64,000 nucleotides of DNA from Candidatus Binatota bacterium (GTDB taxonomy: Bacteria > Desulfobacterota > Binatia > UBA1149), in the NCBI GenBank assembly GCA_012960245.1, contig DUBO01000045.1:476-64475 (forward strand), written 5' to 3'. The translations under genes and the position numbers were made by a program. Under the pieces are notes generated by a model. It saw only the letters and a program-made list of their open reading frames with translations. It did not search any database and had not been told where the DNA came from. This document shows positions 1-8,427 of this stretch, piece after piece (the stretch's first letter is position 1; each line of letters opens with the position of its first letter).

Positions 1-483
1 GGTGGCAGCGACGAGGTCGGGGAGGTCATCGCAGAGCATGGCCTCGGCCTCGCGTGCCGCGATCCGACGCCCACGGGCGGGAAGTCCGGCGGTAAACCGG
101 AGCTCGAGGGCACCGTCTTCGCCCACCATGACCGCGCTCTGCTCGATCACTTGCTGCCCCGGACATTCCATTTTCAGTCGCCCGCTTTTGCCCGAGCCAC
201 GGCTGCAGCTGCTGCGCAGGGCCAGCAAGGCGAATCGCCTGGCTACGTAGTCGCCCAGCGCGATCCTGCGAACCCGGCTGCTGTAGAGCGCGGGAGGAAA
301 ACCCGCAACGTCGCCTTCCACCCTTACGCCCAATCGCGACGGTCCGGCGAAGGGGTCACCCTGCACGCGGACGAGTTCGAAACAGAAATCGCCGAAGTCA
401 TAACGACCGCGCAGGTCCTTGTAGGCGGGGTAGCCGCGGCCCTCCAGCCGCAGCAACGAGGCCCTGAGATCGTCGCAATTCAC
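1..483 (-). CDS. Predicted ABC-class ATPase, PF09818-like (3' end outside window)
   Basis: The reading frame runs off the left edge, so only the first 161 codons are visible. The start is the GTG at 483: an in-frame TAA lies four codons upstream, so no earlier start is possible. The peptide reads DLRASLLRLEGRGYPAYKDL, then GDPFAGPSRLGVRV, SRVRRIALGDYVARRF, SGKSGRLKMECPGQQVIE and GLPARGRRIAAREAEAML. This series is characteristic of the N-terminal half of the 'predicted ATPase of the ABC class' family (PF09818), soluble proteins of unknown role. The nucleotide-binding motifs further downstream cannot be checked here. It lies behind the sigma-54-type regulator gene on the same strand, separated by 127 bp containing a tandem repeat. 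Family assignment is from remembered family sequence. Confidence 0.8.
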   Translation of the reverse strand, partial: MNCDDLRASLLRLEGRGYPAYKDLRGRYDFGDFCFELVRVQGDPFAGPSRLGVRVEGDVAGFPPALYSSRVRRIALGDYVARRFALLALRSSCSRGSGKSGRLKMECPGQQVIEQSAVMVGEDGALELRFTAGLPARGRRIAAREAEAMLCDDLPDLVAAT

Positions 484-542
484 ATGCCCGGATTACTCCC
501 CCCGAGCCGACTCATCAACCGGCGGCCAGCAACTGCCTCGCC

Positions 543-601
543 GGCCGAGGGAAACAACGCGCCGCGGGAAGGCGGCCGAGGGAAACAACGCGCCGCGGGA
601 A
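543..601. repeat. Tandem direct repeat, period 31 bp, two copies
   Basis: A 28-bp unit beginning GGCCGAGGGAAACAACGCGC is present at 543-570 and again, without mismatch, at 574-601. Only 3 bp separate the copies. It lies between the stop of the sigma-54-type regulator and the GTG of the ABC-class ATPase gene. Any transcript joining the two would read through it. No protein-coding role is visible. Confidence 0.85.
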
Positions 602-610
602 AGCGGCGCT

Positions 611-1624
611 TCAGCTCAGGCCGTAGCGGCCCAGCTTACGCCACAGGGTAGAGCGGCTCATGCCCAGCGATTCCGCGGCTTTTCCGCGGTGTCCGCGGGC
701 TTCGCTCAGGGCAGCCATGAGACGATTGCACTCCTGGTCCTGCACGGGCGTCAGGTCGCGCGCGAGCCCGGCCGAACCGGCCGGCTCAACCACCCTCGAA
801 GAAATAACCACCGGGGGCGGAGAAGTCCCGGCCGCGCCGAGAAGCTCGGGCGGCAGATCGTCCATCCCTAACTTGTCGCCGCGACACATCACCACGGCGC
901 GCTCCACGGCGTTGCGCAGCTCTCTCAGGTTGCCCGGCCAATGCCAGGTCTCGAGAGCCTTCATGGCTTCTTCGCTTATCGATCCGGGGATCTCTTGGTA
1001 CTTGCCTCGCAGTTCTTCGAGAAAGTGCCAGAACAGGGCAGGTACATCGCCGCTGCGATCTCGCAGTGGCGGAATCGACAACATTACCACTCCGACGCGG
1101 TACCTGAGATCTTCGCGCAGGCTGCCCTGCTCAACGGCAACGACCGGGTCACTGCTGGTCGAAGACAGCACCCTGGCGTCCGAACGACCGACATCGCCGG
1201 CAGCGCCGCGCACGAAACTGCCGTCTTCAAGAAAGCCGAGCAGGCGCGACTGCACGGAGAGGGGCGACTCCGCGACCTCGTCAAGGTACAGCGTCCCCCC
1301 ATCGGCACGCGCGAGGGCTCCCGCACTGTCAGCGGAATCGCTCTCGCCCCCGTCACCGAAGAGATCAAGCTCGAGGCTGGCCTCGCCCAGGGCGGCGCAG
1401 TTGACGGTTTCACAAGACGCGCGACGACGATCGCCCAGCGCGTGTATCGCCCGCGCAACCGTCTCCCGGCCCGTGCCGGCCTCGCCCACGATGAGCACCG
1501 GGCAATCGCTCCGCGACACCTTCTCGAGTTGGAAAAACATGTCGAGCATGGCGCGGGAGTTGGTGTACACCCCCTGGAAATTGCGCAGCCCATGCGGCTT
1601 CGGTCGTTGCAAATATTGTTTCAT
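611..1624 (-). CDS. Degenerate sigma-54-type AAA+ transcriptional regulator lacking GAFTGA
   Basis: 337 residues: AAA+ domain (about 20-255) plus C-terminal Fis-type helix-turn-helix (about 300-337, RGKAAESLGMSRSTLWRKLG). There is no receiver or sensor domain. The fold is recognisable from Walker A GEAGTGRE (47-54), Walker B GGTLYLDEV (109-117), the arginine-finger region REDLRYRVGVV and WPGNLRELRNAVERA. Two key elements are altered. The Walker A lysine is Arg53. The segment after DLFG, where activators carry GAFTGA, is an acidic stretch DGGESDSADSAGAL. GAFTGA is the sigma-54 contact loop, so classical sigma-54 activation is unlikely. A DNA-binding repressor or sigma-70-type regulator is a reasonable inference. 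The ATG start at 1624 precedes a conserved domain directly. It is divergent from ispH. Confidence 0.85.
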   Translation of the reverse strand: MKQYLQRPKPHGLRNFQGVYTNSRAMLDMFFQLEKVSRSDCPVLIVGEAGTGRETVARAIHALGDRRRASCETVNCAALGEASLELDLFGDGGESDSADSAGALARADGGTLYLDEVAESPLSVQSRLLGFLEDGSFVRGAAGDVGRSDARVLSSTSSDPVVAVEQGSLREDLRYRVGVVMLSIPPLRDRSGDVPALFWHFLEELRGKYQEIPGSISEEAMKALETWHWPGNLRELRNAVERAVVMCRGDKLGMDDLPPELLGAAGTSPPPVVISSRVVEPAGSAGLARDLTPVQDQECNRLMAALSEARGHRGKAAESLGMSRSTLWRKLGRYGLS

Positions 1625-1654
1625 ACTGTCGCATCATTGTGCCACAGACCCCAG

Positions 1655-1670
1655 CCCCCCGAAAGGGGGG
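1655..1670. other. C6-GAAA-G6 hairpin in divergent promoter region
   Basis: Six C, GAAA and six G form a perfect 6-bp stem with a GNRA-type tetraloop, between the start of the regulator gene (minus) and ispH (plus). No T-tract follows on either strand, so it is not an obvious intrinsic terminator. An almost identical hairpin is at 61677-61693. Confidence 0.6.
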
Positions 1671-1761
1671 TCAGGCAGCTTTGGCGGCTTAAGTGCCAGG
1701 GCTCGATACCGGCTCCACTGCCTTTATAGCAAAAGGAGCGTATCCCGGTTACTTTCCGGGC

Positions 1762-2766
1762 GTGGCGACGAGCGAAAAAGGCAGCGATAAAGCTGGCCAG
1801 ACTGACAAAAACAAGGCCATCGTGGCCAGCCCGCGTGGTTTCTGCGCGGGCGTGAGCTACGCCATAGATATAGTCAACACGGTACTCGAGCAGCACGGGC
1901 CGCCGGTCTACGTGCGCCACGAAATCGTCCACAACCGCCACGTCGTCGAAGACCTGCGAAGCCGAGGCGCCCGCTTCGTGGAGGACCTGGCCGACGTACC
2001 GAGCGGCAGCCTGCTCGTGTTCAGCGCCCACGGCGTGTCGCCGGCCATCAGGCAGCAGGCCGACCAACTGGGCCTGCGCGTGGTCGACGCCACCTGCCCA
2101 CTGGTGACCAAGGTACACCTGGAGGCCGCCCGGTTCGCCGGCCAGGACTACGACATCCTCCTCATAGGCCACCGCGGCCACGTGGAGGTCGAGGGCACCC
2201 TGGGCCACGCGCCCGAGCGCATGCAACTGGTCGAAACGGTCGAAGACGTTGCCAAGGTTCGGGTGCGCGACCCCGAACGCGTGGCGGTGGTGACACAGAC
2301 CACCCTGTCGGTGGACGACACCCGCGAAATCATCTCGGCTATCCGCGAGCGCTTCCCAGCCGTAAGCACGCCCGGACGAGACGACATCTGCTACGCGACC
2401 CAGAACCGCCAGGAAGCGGTCAAGGCGCTCGCGCTCCGCTGCCGCGTAGTTTTCGTGCTGGGCTCACCCAACTCGAGCAACGCCAACCGCCTGGTCGAGG
2501 TAGCCCGCAGCGCAGGGGCTCACGCCACGCTGATTGAAACCGCTGCCGACATTTCCGAAAAAGACCTTGCCCACAATCTGAACAAGCGAGACGCGAGTGG
2601 CCGCCAGGCCGTGGGCGTAACGGCCGGCGCGTCGACCCCGGAACTGCTGGTGCAACAAACGCTGGCGCGCCTGCGAGAACTCGGCTCCACCGAGGTCGAA
2701 GAGCTGCGTACCGCCGAAGAGCGAGTCACCTTCTCCCTGCCGGCCAAACAGATAGAAAACGCCTGA
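1762..2766 (+). CDS. ispH: 4-hydroxy-3-methylbut-2-enyl diphosphate reductase (IspH/LytB)
   Basis: Last enzyme of the MEP isoprenoid pathway: a [4Fe-4S] reductase converting HMBPP to IPP and DMAPP. The three iron-sulfur cysteines are visible in PRGFCAGV (Cys28), DATCPLVTKVH and DDICYATQNRQ, together with GSPNSSNANRLVEVA, VVTQTTLSVDDT and the C-terminal GVTAGASTPE. The length from the chosen GTG is 334 residues, normal for the family. An upstream in-frame GTG at 1693 would add 23 residues without homology. The AAAGGAG at 1732 is too far from 1762 to be an ideal ribosome site, so the start is not certain. The pathway partner ispG is in the same window at 47428-48579. Confidence 0.93.
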   Translation: MATSEKGSDKAGQTDKNKAIVASPRGFCAGVSYAIDIVNTVLEQHGPPVYVRHEIVHNRHVVEDLRSRGARFVEDLADVPSGSLLVFSAHGVSPAIRQQADQLGLRVVDATCPLVTKVHLEAARFAGQDYDILLIGHRGHVEVEGTLGHAPERMQLVETVEDVAKVRVRDPERVAVVTQTTLSVDDTREIISAIRERFPAVSTPGRDDICYATQNRQEAVKALALRCRVVFVLGSPNSSNANRLVEVARSAGAHATLIETAADISEKDLAHNLNKRDASGRQAVGVTAGASTPELLVQQTLARLRELGSTEVEELRTAEERVTFSLPAKQIENA

Positions 2767-2779
2767 CCGTCGCCAGATC

Positions 2780-4042
2780 GTGCGCGCGGCCGTATTCATA
2801 GCACTGTTTGATTTCCTGGCGCTGGGCGCACTGGGGGTGTTCTTTCCCTACTTCAGCATGTACCTGCACTCCACCGTCGGCCTTTCGGCCACGCAAACGG
2901 GCTTGGTATTTGCCATCACGCCCGCCACCGGCATGCTCGCCCATCCACTGTGGGGCCAACTCGCCGACCGCAGTGGCTCGCGCACCCGCGTGCTCGCGCT
3001 GGTGAGTTTCGGTGCCGCTGCTGGCTTCGTGCTGCTGGGTCAACTCGATGGTTTCTGGCCCTTGGCGCTGGGCACGGCAGTGATGGCGCTGTTTATGACC
3101 GCGATAATTCCCCTGGCGGTTTCTATCACCCTGGCGACAGTGCAGGACCTCGGCCGCCACGCTTATGGCCTGGTCAGAGTGTGGGGCACCGTAGGATTCC
3201 TGGTATCGGTGGTCGCGTTTCCCCGCCTGCTCGCCAGTACCGGGGCACAGCCGGGTGACCTGTCGTTAATGATGCCGGCCGCCGCGTTGCTGTTTGCCTC
3301 GGCCGGCCTGGTGGCGCTCGCCCTACCTCGCGGCAAGACAGTGTCGGCACGGGCCGAACCCCACGACTATCGACTGTTGCTGTCCGAACCATCGTTCCTG
3401 CGCATGCTGCTCTTCATCCTGCTCGCGTACCTCTTCCTGCAAGGACCCATGTCGCTGTTTCCGCTGTTCGTCGAATCGCTGGGCGGCGGCGTCAACATGG
3501 TTTCGGATATGTGGATAATCATGCTGCTGCTTGAGCTCCCGCTGGTAGCCATGATCGGCATGGTGCAGCAGAAGGTCGGCGCGCGCGGATTGCTGGCCAT
3601 CGGGCTTTTGTCGGGTTCGGCCAGGTGGCTGGTGTCGGCGTGGTCTAACGACCTCAACATTGTTTATGCCGCGCAACTTCTTCACGGCGTCACAGTGATG
3701 GGCCTGATACTGGGCGCGCCGCTCTACGTCGACGCGGTGGTCCCCGCCCGGCTGCGGTCAACCGCCCAGGGAGTCCTGGCCATGGCCGGCGTGAGCCTGG
3801 GCGGGGTGTTGTCCAACCTCATGACCGGCTGGATGAGCGACGCACTGGGTCCGCGCTCGCCAGCGCTGGCGGGAGGGCTGGGCGCGCTGCTGCTCGCCCT
3901 TGCAATGTCGCGGCTGCTGCCGCCACTCGCAGACTCGGACCCGAGCCACGACGGTCGCGACAAGGACAACGGCCTTGCAAACCGCGGCGCCAGGACCGGC
4001 GAGCTTCCCCAACCCGAGCAATCGGTTGAGGCCGGCATCTAG
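2780..4042 (+). CDS. MFS transporter (MFS_1-like / PPP-LacY-type permease)
   Basis: 420-residue inner-membrane protein with about twelve hydrophobic segments. The N-terminal FFPYFSMYLHSTVGLSATQT and GQLADRSGSRTRVL (the loop 2-3 MFS signature) place it among the MFS_1-like permeases related to LacY and the phenylpropionate permease group. The second half repeats the pattern with DAVVPARLRSTAQGVL. The C-terminal ~45 residues are polar and probably cytoplasmic. The start is GTG 2780, only 13 nt after the ispH stop, so the two are probably co-transcribed. The substrate cannot be told from sequence. Confidence 0.8.
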   Translation: MRAAVFIALFDFLALGALGVFFPYFSMYLHSTVGLSATQTGLVFAITPATGMLAHPLWGQLADRSGSRTRVLALVSFGAAAGFVLLGQLDGFWPLALGTAVMALFMTAIIPLAVSITLATVQDLGRHAYGLVRVWGTVGFLVSVVAFPRLLASTGAQPGDLSLMMPAAALLFASAGLVALALPRGKTVSARAEPHDYRLLLSEPSFLRMLLFILLAYLFLQGPMSLFPLFVESLGGGVNMVSDMWIIMLLLELPLVAMIGMVQQKVGARGLLAIGLLSGSARWLVSAWSNDLNIVYAAQLLHGVTVMGLILGAPLYVDAVVPARLRSTAQGVLAMAGVSLGGVLSNLMTGWMSDALGPRSPALAGGLGALLLALAMSRLLPPLADSDPSHDGRDKDNGLANRGARTGELPQPEQSVEAGI

Positions 4043-4066
4043 CAACCCGGGGTGAAGCAGTCCGCG

Positions 4067-4477
4067 TCAGTCTTCGTCGCCGGGGTCACCGTCAAAATTC
4101 AGCGACAGCGAATTGATGCAGTAGCGCAATCCGGTCGGTGCCGGGCCGTCAGGAAAAACATGGCCGAGGTGTGAGTCGCAGCGCGAACAGACCAACTCTG
4201 TGCGCTGCATGCCGTGACTCGAGTCGCCATGCTCCTCCACCTTGTCGGCACCAGCAGTGCTGCTGAAACTGGGCCAGCCGCTTCCCGAATCAAACTTGGC
4301 GTCGGAGGAGAACAGTTGCTGCCCACAACCCGCGCAGAGGTAGACCCCCGCTTGCTTGTTGTCGCAGTACTCGCCGCTGAAGGCCGGCTCGGTGCCCGCG
4401 CGTCGGCATACCGCGTAGCGTTGCTCGCCCAACTGGGCCAACCACTGCTCATCGCTTTTCTGTAACTTTTTTTTCAT
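4067..4477 (-). CDS. msrB: Peptide-methionine (R)-S-oxide reductase MsrB
   Basis: 136 residues. Reduces methionine-R-sulfoxide in proteins or free form. Zinc ligands are the two CxxC pairs in CAGCGQQ and CSRCDSH. The catalytic cysteine is in GLRYCINSLSLNF. Conserved SGSGWPSF and HLGHVFPDGP are present. The ATG at 4477 follows a good GGAG ribosome site. An ORF extension upstream to 4549 has no homology and is dropped. The catalytic residue is Cys here, unlike the selenocysteine proteins elsewhere in the window. The gene converges on the MFS transporter. Confidence 0.95.
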   Translation of the reverse strand: MKKKLQKSDEQWLAQLGEQRYAVCRRAGTEPAFSGEYCDNKQAGVYLCAGCGQQLFSSDAKFDSGSGWPSFSSTAGADKVEEHGDSSHGMQRTELVCSRCDSHLGHVFPDGPAPTGLRYCINSLSLNFDGDPGDED

Positions 4478-4585
4478 GCCTGTTCTCCACTCGAGAGCCT
4501 GTCGCCCGCCAGCTTGCAATCGACGGGCGCAAACACCGCCGTACCGCACATCTCGGCGGTCGCAGTCCCGGACGGCGGCGATATA

Positions 4586-5764
4586 TCAGTCCGGGTATTC
4601 CACGCGCACGCGGCCGCCAAGGGCCACGGCCTGGCAGGTGAGCACCCAACCGTCCTCTACCTCGGCGGGGGTGAGCACGTCATTGCGCAGCATTTTCACT
4701 TCACCCTCTACCAGCTGCGCCATGCAGCAGGCGCAGTAGCCCTCGGTGCAGGAAAACGGCACCGAGATCCCAGCCGCCTGGGCCGCCGCCACCACGGTCT
4801 GTCCGGGCTCGGGCTCGAGCTCGTGCTCGCGACCGTCAATGACGACCACGACCTTGATCGCTTCGCCGCTGTCGGCCGCCTGTTCGCGCGCCTGCTCGGC
4901 TGCCTTTTTCTGCTCGCGGGCCAGCTCTTCGTCGTCGACGTCGGCGGGCGACACGAAGTGCTCAACGTGCACCTGCTCCACGGGCACCAGCTCATCGCGC
5001 AGGCCCTGCTCGACCACCTCCATGAAGGGGCCGGGGCCGCACACGAAGAACTCCCTGTCGCCGTTGCCGGCCGACAATGCGCGCACGCCCGAAAGATCGA
5101 GAAAGCCATCGCTGTCGTCGTAGCGCCGTTGCAGGTCAAAGCGGTCGCCGTAGCGGCTTTCTAGCTGGGCCAGCTCGGCGTCAAAGATAACGCTGTCGTG
5201 GTCGCGGTTGGCGTAGAGCATGCTCACACTGCGCGAGCCGCTGACCAGGGCCGTCTTAAGAATGGATATAACGGGCGTGATGCCGCTGCCGCCGGCAAAG
5301 AGAAAAAGATCGCGCTCGCCCCCCCCGTCGCTGCCAGCCCCACCGTGGCCGAGATGAAAGTGCCCGGCCGGCGGCAGCACCCGGAGAACGTCGCCCTCGG
5401 CGACGTTCTCGTTCACCCAGTTCGACACCCTGCCGTCTTCCACGCGCTTGATTGTAACCTTGTGCTCGGGGTCACTGTCGGGCGAGCTGGCAAGCGAGTA
5501 GCAGCGATCGAGGCTACCGTCCTGCCAGGGCACCCGGAGGGTGAGAAACTGTCCTGCCCTGTAGCTGAACACCTCGGCCAGCTCGACCGGTATGTCAAAA
5601 ACCAGCGAACAAGCGTCGCTGGTTTCACGAATCACCCGCGAGACGGTCAGTTCGTGCCACTGGTGGCGAGGATCGGGAGAAGACTGCATCAGCGGAGTCT
5701 GCTTGCTGCGCGCAGTAGACTCAACGGCAGGGGCAGCTGCCGACAGGCCGGGTAATTGTGTCAC
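4586..5764 (-). CDS. Three-domain ferredoxin reductase (KshB/PaaE/Hmp-type flavoprotein)
   Basis: About 392 residues. An N-terminal FAD domain (SYRAGQFLTLRV, DRCYSLASSP) is followed by an NAD(P)H domain (FAGGSGITPVISILKTAL, FVCGPGPFMEVVEQGL) and a C-terminal plant-type [2Fe-2S] ferredoxin domain with C-x4-C-x2-C (CTEGYCACC) and a distal Cys in WVLTCQA. This order matches KshB (3-ketosteroid 9-alpha-hydroxylase reductase) and PaaE. Such proteins pass electrons from NAD(P)H to an oxygenase, but none is adjacent. A charged insert (DEELAREQKKAAEQAREQA) links the last two domains. The GTG at 5764 overlaps the divergent SnoaL gene. ATG 5689 is an alternative giving a more usual length. Confidence 0.85.
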   Translation of the reverse strand: MTQLPGLSAAAPAVESTARSKQTPLMQSSPDPRHQWHELTVSRVIRETSDACSLVFDIPVELAEVFSYRAGQFLTLRVPWQDGSLDRCYSLASSPDSDPEHKVTIKRVEDGRVSNWVNENVAEGDVLRVLPPAGHFHLGHGGAGSDGGGERDLFLFAGGSGITPVISILKTALVSGSRSVSMLYANRDHDSVIFDAELAQLESRYGDRFDLQRRYDDSDGFLDLSGVRALSAGNGDREFFVCGPGPFMEVVEQGLRDELVPVEQVHVEHFVSPADVDDEELAREQKKAAEQAREQAADSGEAIKVVVVIDGREHELEPEPGQTVVAAAQAAGISVPFSCTEGYCACCMAQLVEGEVKMLRNDVLTPAEVEDGWVLTCQAVALGGRVRVEYPD

Positions 5765-6225
5765 GCGACGGCATCCGTGTAGAAAGGGGCGTGGGAAAAC
5801 GAGAGCAGGTCGAAGCGCTTATCTACGGTTACGCCGAACTTCTCGACGCTGGCGACCTGGCGGGAGTCGCCGCGTTGTTTGACCAGGGCAGTTATTGCTT
5901 CGGTGAGGACGTCGTCATCTCGGGGAGCGAAGAACTGCTGTCGATCATGCAGGCGACGGTCATACTCTACGACGGCAGCCCTCGCACCCAGCACGTTACC
6001 GGCAACCTCATTCTCGAGTTCGACGACGACAGCTGCCTGGCGCGCTCACGCTACACCGTGCTGCAATCGGTAGAGGCCGGTGAGCTCACGGTGGTCGTCG
6101 CCGGTCGCTACCACGACCGCTTCAAACGCGACGACGGACATTGGCACTTCAGCGAACGTCGCGTGTTCATGGATCTCGTGGGCGACGCCTCGCGCCACTC
6201 GCGCTTCGAACTCACGACGGGCTGA
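5758..6225 (+). CDS. SnoaL-like (NTF2 fold) protein
   Basis: About 155 residues, of which residues 15-150 resemble SnoaL_4/NTF2 domains: REQVEALIYGYAELLDAGDL, GVAALFD, TQHVTGNLILEFD, AGRYHDRFKRDDGHWHFSER. Members are small cone-shaped proteins, often dehydratases, isomerases or hydroxylase partners in steroid and aromatic metabolism. The activity is not predictable here. Start GTG 5758 overlaps the start of the divergent reductase gene by a few bases. GTG 5791, close behind AAAGGGG, is an alternative. It ends 10 bp before the convergent glycosyltransferase stop. Confidence 0.7.
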   Translation: MSRDGIRVERGVGKREQVEALIYGYAELLDAGDLAGVAALFDQGSYCFGEDVVISGSEELLSIMQATVILYDGSPRTQHVTGNLILEFDDDSCLARSRYTVLQSVEAGELTVVVAGRYHDRFKRDDGHWHFSERRVFMDLVGDASRHSRFELTTG

Positions 6226-6235
6226 CAGCGCGGGC

Positions 6236-7825
6236 TTAAGGTGCCGATGGCGGCGAGGAGCGCCTGCGCAGGCGGCGCTCAGTGCGCCGACTTCCCGCGG
6301 GAGTGAGGTACACGCGGATCTCCGGGCCGTTGCTGCTCCGCCAGTCGGGGCGAAAAACCTTGACCAGTTCGTTCGATGCAAACACGCGCTGGTAAGCCGC
6401 CGCCTGCTCGGGGTAACGCTCGGGGTGGTTAACAAAGCGGCCGTAATCACCGCTGCTCGCCACCAGGTAATCAAAGCCGGCGAGTCCGCCGCTGCGCGCG
6501 AGGCCACCGTAGCCCAGGCGGGTTGGCCACAAGCGCCCCGCGGCCAGGGGCGGTGTGTAGTGCTCCAGAGCGACGGTGCTTCGCCGCGGCAGGTTCTGCT
6601 GCATCCAGTTCATGGCAAGCAAGCGGGTGTCGGGCAGGCGAGCCAGGCGCAGGTGCGCGGCCGAGCGCGAGGCCTGTTGCCAAGCGCCCGCCACCAGCAC
6701 GAGCAACAACAGCGAGCGCAGCAGCATCGCGCCCCTGGCTCCACCTGGTTTTGCACTGGCCTGCCAGGCCGTGGCCGCGCCCACCGCCGCCAACGCCCCC
6801 AGGGCGGGAAGCAGTACGACCGCGTTGCGCTCAAAGTGCACCGGGTAGGCGCCCATGAAAGCAAAGTAGAGGAGCGGGAAGCCGCCGAGCACGGCCGCCG
6901 TCGACCCCGCGCGCATGCACAGGGCCGCCGCGCCAATGCCCGCCAACAACAACTGCGGGCCACCGAACTTTCGCAGCAAGGTGGCCCAGTAAGCCGCGTA
7001 GCTCGTGGCCGCTCCCGTCCCGGCTCCCGGATGTTGATTGTAAGCGTCGCTCTGCAGCACGAGGAAGCGCCACAGTTCACCCGGCTCGACCAGGGCGAAG
7101 GGAGTGCTGACAAGAAAGGCGCCCACTGCCGCCGCGCCACCCGCCAGCAGGCGGCGGTCGAAGAGCGCCGCCAATGAAAACCCGCGCGACAGGTGAACCG
7201 CCACCAGTGCCAACGCCACCAGGCCACCGTTGTACTTGCTGCCGGCCGCGAGGCCAGCCATCGCGCCGGCCAGCAGGTAGTCGCGCACAGCGTCGTGGCC
7301 GCGGGCCACGCGCAGGCAGGCCAGCAGGCAGGCGCTTACCCAAAGGGTGGCCGGCATATCGGTGGTGATCAACATCGACTGTCCCAGGTGCAACACCGAC
7401 ACCGCAACAAGCGCCGCGGCGAGCAGCGACCAGGCCCTCGCACCCGCCGCTCGCGCGCAGGCCCAGGCCAGGGCCAGGGTCGCGGTGCCCAGTGCCGCGG
7501 TCAGTACGCGCCCCCACCAGTAGTAGTCGGCCATCTCGGGAGCGGCACGTCCGCCCAACGCCGACAAACCGCGCAGCAACCCGGCCACCGCGGCCTGCGC
7601 GTAAATATAAAAGGACGGGTAAAGGAAGCCGCCCGGGTGGGCGCTGCCGCTGTCGAGCATACGCAACGCCGGGTCGATGAGCTTGTTCTCATCGGGGTGA
7701 AGGAGCAGGGGCAAGCCCCACCGGGCACCCGCCACTCGCGCCAGCAGCGCCACGAGCAACAACAGCGCGAGCAGCTGCCGACCACTGACCCGGCCTTTGA
7801 TGGCTTCGAACATTGCTCCAATCAT
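6236..7825 (-). CDS. GT39/PMT-type integral membrane glycosyltransferase
   Basis: About 529 residues with roughly ten or more hydrophobic helices and a soluble C-terminal ~130 residues. The first luminal/periplasmic loop has HPDENKLIDPAL, the acidic motif typical of GT39/ArnT-like enzymes that use polyprenyl-phosphate sugar donors. HPGGFLYPSFYIY follows, also typical. Such enzymes modify lipids or proteins on the outer face of the inner membrane. The start is uncertain: ATG 7825 is given, ATG 7813 directly precedes the first basic segment and helix, and GTG 7861 is the longest possibility. It is divergent from the secreted split-barrel gene. Confidence 0.75.
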   Translation of the reverse strand: MIGAMFEAIKGRVSGRQLLALLLLVALLARVAGARWGLPLLLHPDENKLIDPALRMLDSGSAHPGGFLYPSFYIYAQAAVAGLLRGLSALGGRAAPEMADYYWWGRVLTAALGTATLALAWACARAAGARAWSLLAAALVAVSVLHLGQSMLITTDMPATLWVSACLLACLRVARGHDAVRDYLLAGAMAGLAAGSKYNGGLVALALVAVHLSRGFSLAALFDRRLLAGGAAAVGAFLVSTPFALVEPGELWRFLVLQSDAYNQHPGAGTGAATSYAAYWATLLRKFGGPQLLLAGIGAAALCMRAGSTAAVLGGFPLLYFAFMGAYPVHFERNAVVLLPALGALAAVGAATAWQASAKPGGARGAMLLRSLLLLVLVAGAWQQASRSAAHLRLARLPDTRLLAMNWMQQNLPRRSTVALEHYTPPLAAGRLWPTRLGYGGLARSGGLAGFDYLVASSGDYGRFVNHPERYPEQAAAYQRVFASNELVKVFRPDWRSSNGPEIRVYLTPAGSRRTERRLRRRSSPPSAP

Positions 7826-7943
7826 GGCACAAATCCGCCGCGTGCACCCCGGCAGGACCACGCCACGGCAAGCGACCTCGCAAGTGTTTGCCGCCGGTAA
7901 GCCTTTCGCTTTTCACTACGTCGCCCACGTGGAAAGGTGCGGC

Positions 7944-8354
7944 ATGAGAAAAATACCGCTGATATTCGTCTCGCTGTTGCTGACATCTACCCTTGGAGCC
8001 GGGCTCGCAACGGCCGACGACTGGGACCCCGCCGATTTTGCCGACCGCGATGTCCTCGAATTGCGCACCGAGCGCGAGGGTGAGGGCGAGCACTGGTTCA
8101 AGGTCTGGTTGGCCGTCGTGGACAACCAGCTCTACGTGCGCCTCGGCGGACGTGCAGCCGACCGTATAAACGGCAACACGGCCGACAGCCTCGGCCTGCG
8201 CGTGGCCGCTTCGCAATACGAGGTCAGCGGTACCCCGGCCCCGGACATGGCTGAGAAAGTAGCGGCGGTCATAGCCGATAAGTACCCGAGCGACTTCCTC
8301 ATACGTTTTTTTCCCCACCCCCTCACCCTGAGGCTTGAACCGGTAGCAGACTGA
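7944..8354 (+). CDS. Exported small protein, possibly DUF2255/split-barrel-like
   Basis: 136 residues beginning with an N-terminal signal sequence (MRKIPLIFVSLLLTSTLGAG, cleavage probably near LATADD). The mature part has DFADRDVLELRTEREGEG, FKVWLAVVDNQLYVRLGG and a C-terminal AVIADKYPSDFLIRFF, resembling the pattern of DUF2255/nitroreductase-like split barrels (xxWVVxxxxxLYVRS). That similarity is weak and from memory. The ATG at 7944 is preceded by GGAAAGG at good spacing, which decides the start over longer upstream frames. Confidence 0.6.
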   Translation: MRKIPLIFVSLLLTSTLGAGLATADDWDPADFADRDVLELRTEREGEGEHWFKVWLAVVDNQLYVRLGGRAADRINGNTADSLGLRVAASQYEVSGTPAPDMAEKVAAVIADKYPSDFLIRFFPHPLTLRLEPVAD

Positions 8355-8400
8355 TGCGCGTTGACGGCTGCCCCACTGGCCGGGGCCTGACCTGGTACTC

Positions 8401-8423
8401 TTGCCACCAAAGGAACGTATCCC
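8401..8423 (+). promoter_or_regulatory. Leader motif TTGCCACC...AAGGAACGTATCCC
   Basis: The leader of the aldo-keto reductase gene reads TTGCCACCAAAGGAACGTAT followed by CCC. The AAGGAACGTA(A)TCCC block recurs 18 nt (start to start) before the ATG at 43751, again preceded by TTGCCACC, and as AAGGAGCGTATCCC before ispH (1733). The GGA-to-ATG distance of about 12 nt is long for a plain ribosome site. The function is unknown. Confidence 0.4.
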
Positions 8424-8427
8424 ACTC

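Noticed and set aside
1682-1696. Second sigma-54 promoter (GG-N10-GC) before ispH
   Set aside because: The spacing fits but the -12 element (AGTGC) and most of the -24 flank depart from consensus. In GC-rich DNA this is expected by chance.
660-1790. Long plus-strand open frame opposite the degenerate sigma-54-type regulator
   Set aside because: It is antisense to a recognisable AAA+ gene, has no family resemblance and a Ser/Arg-rich composition typical of shadow frames.
4067-4477. MsrB as a fourth selenoprotein
   Set aside because: The catalytic position is an ordinary Cys (RYCINS) and there is no in-frame TGA.
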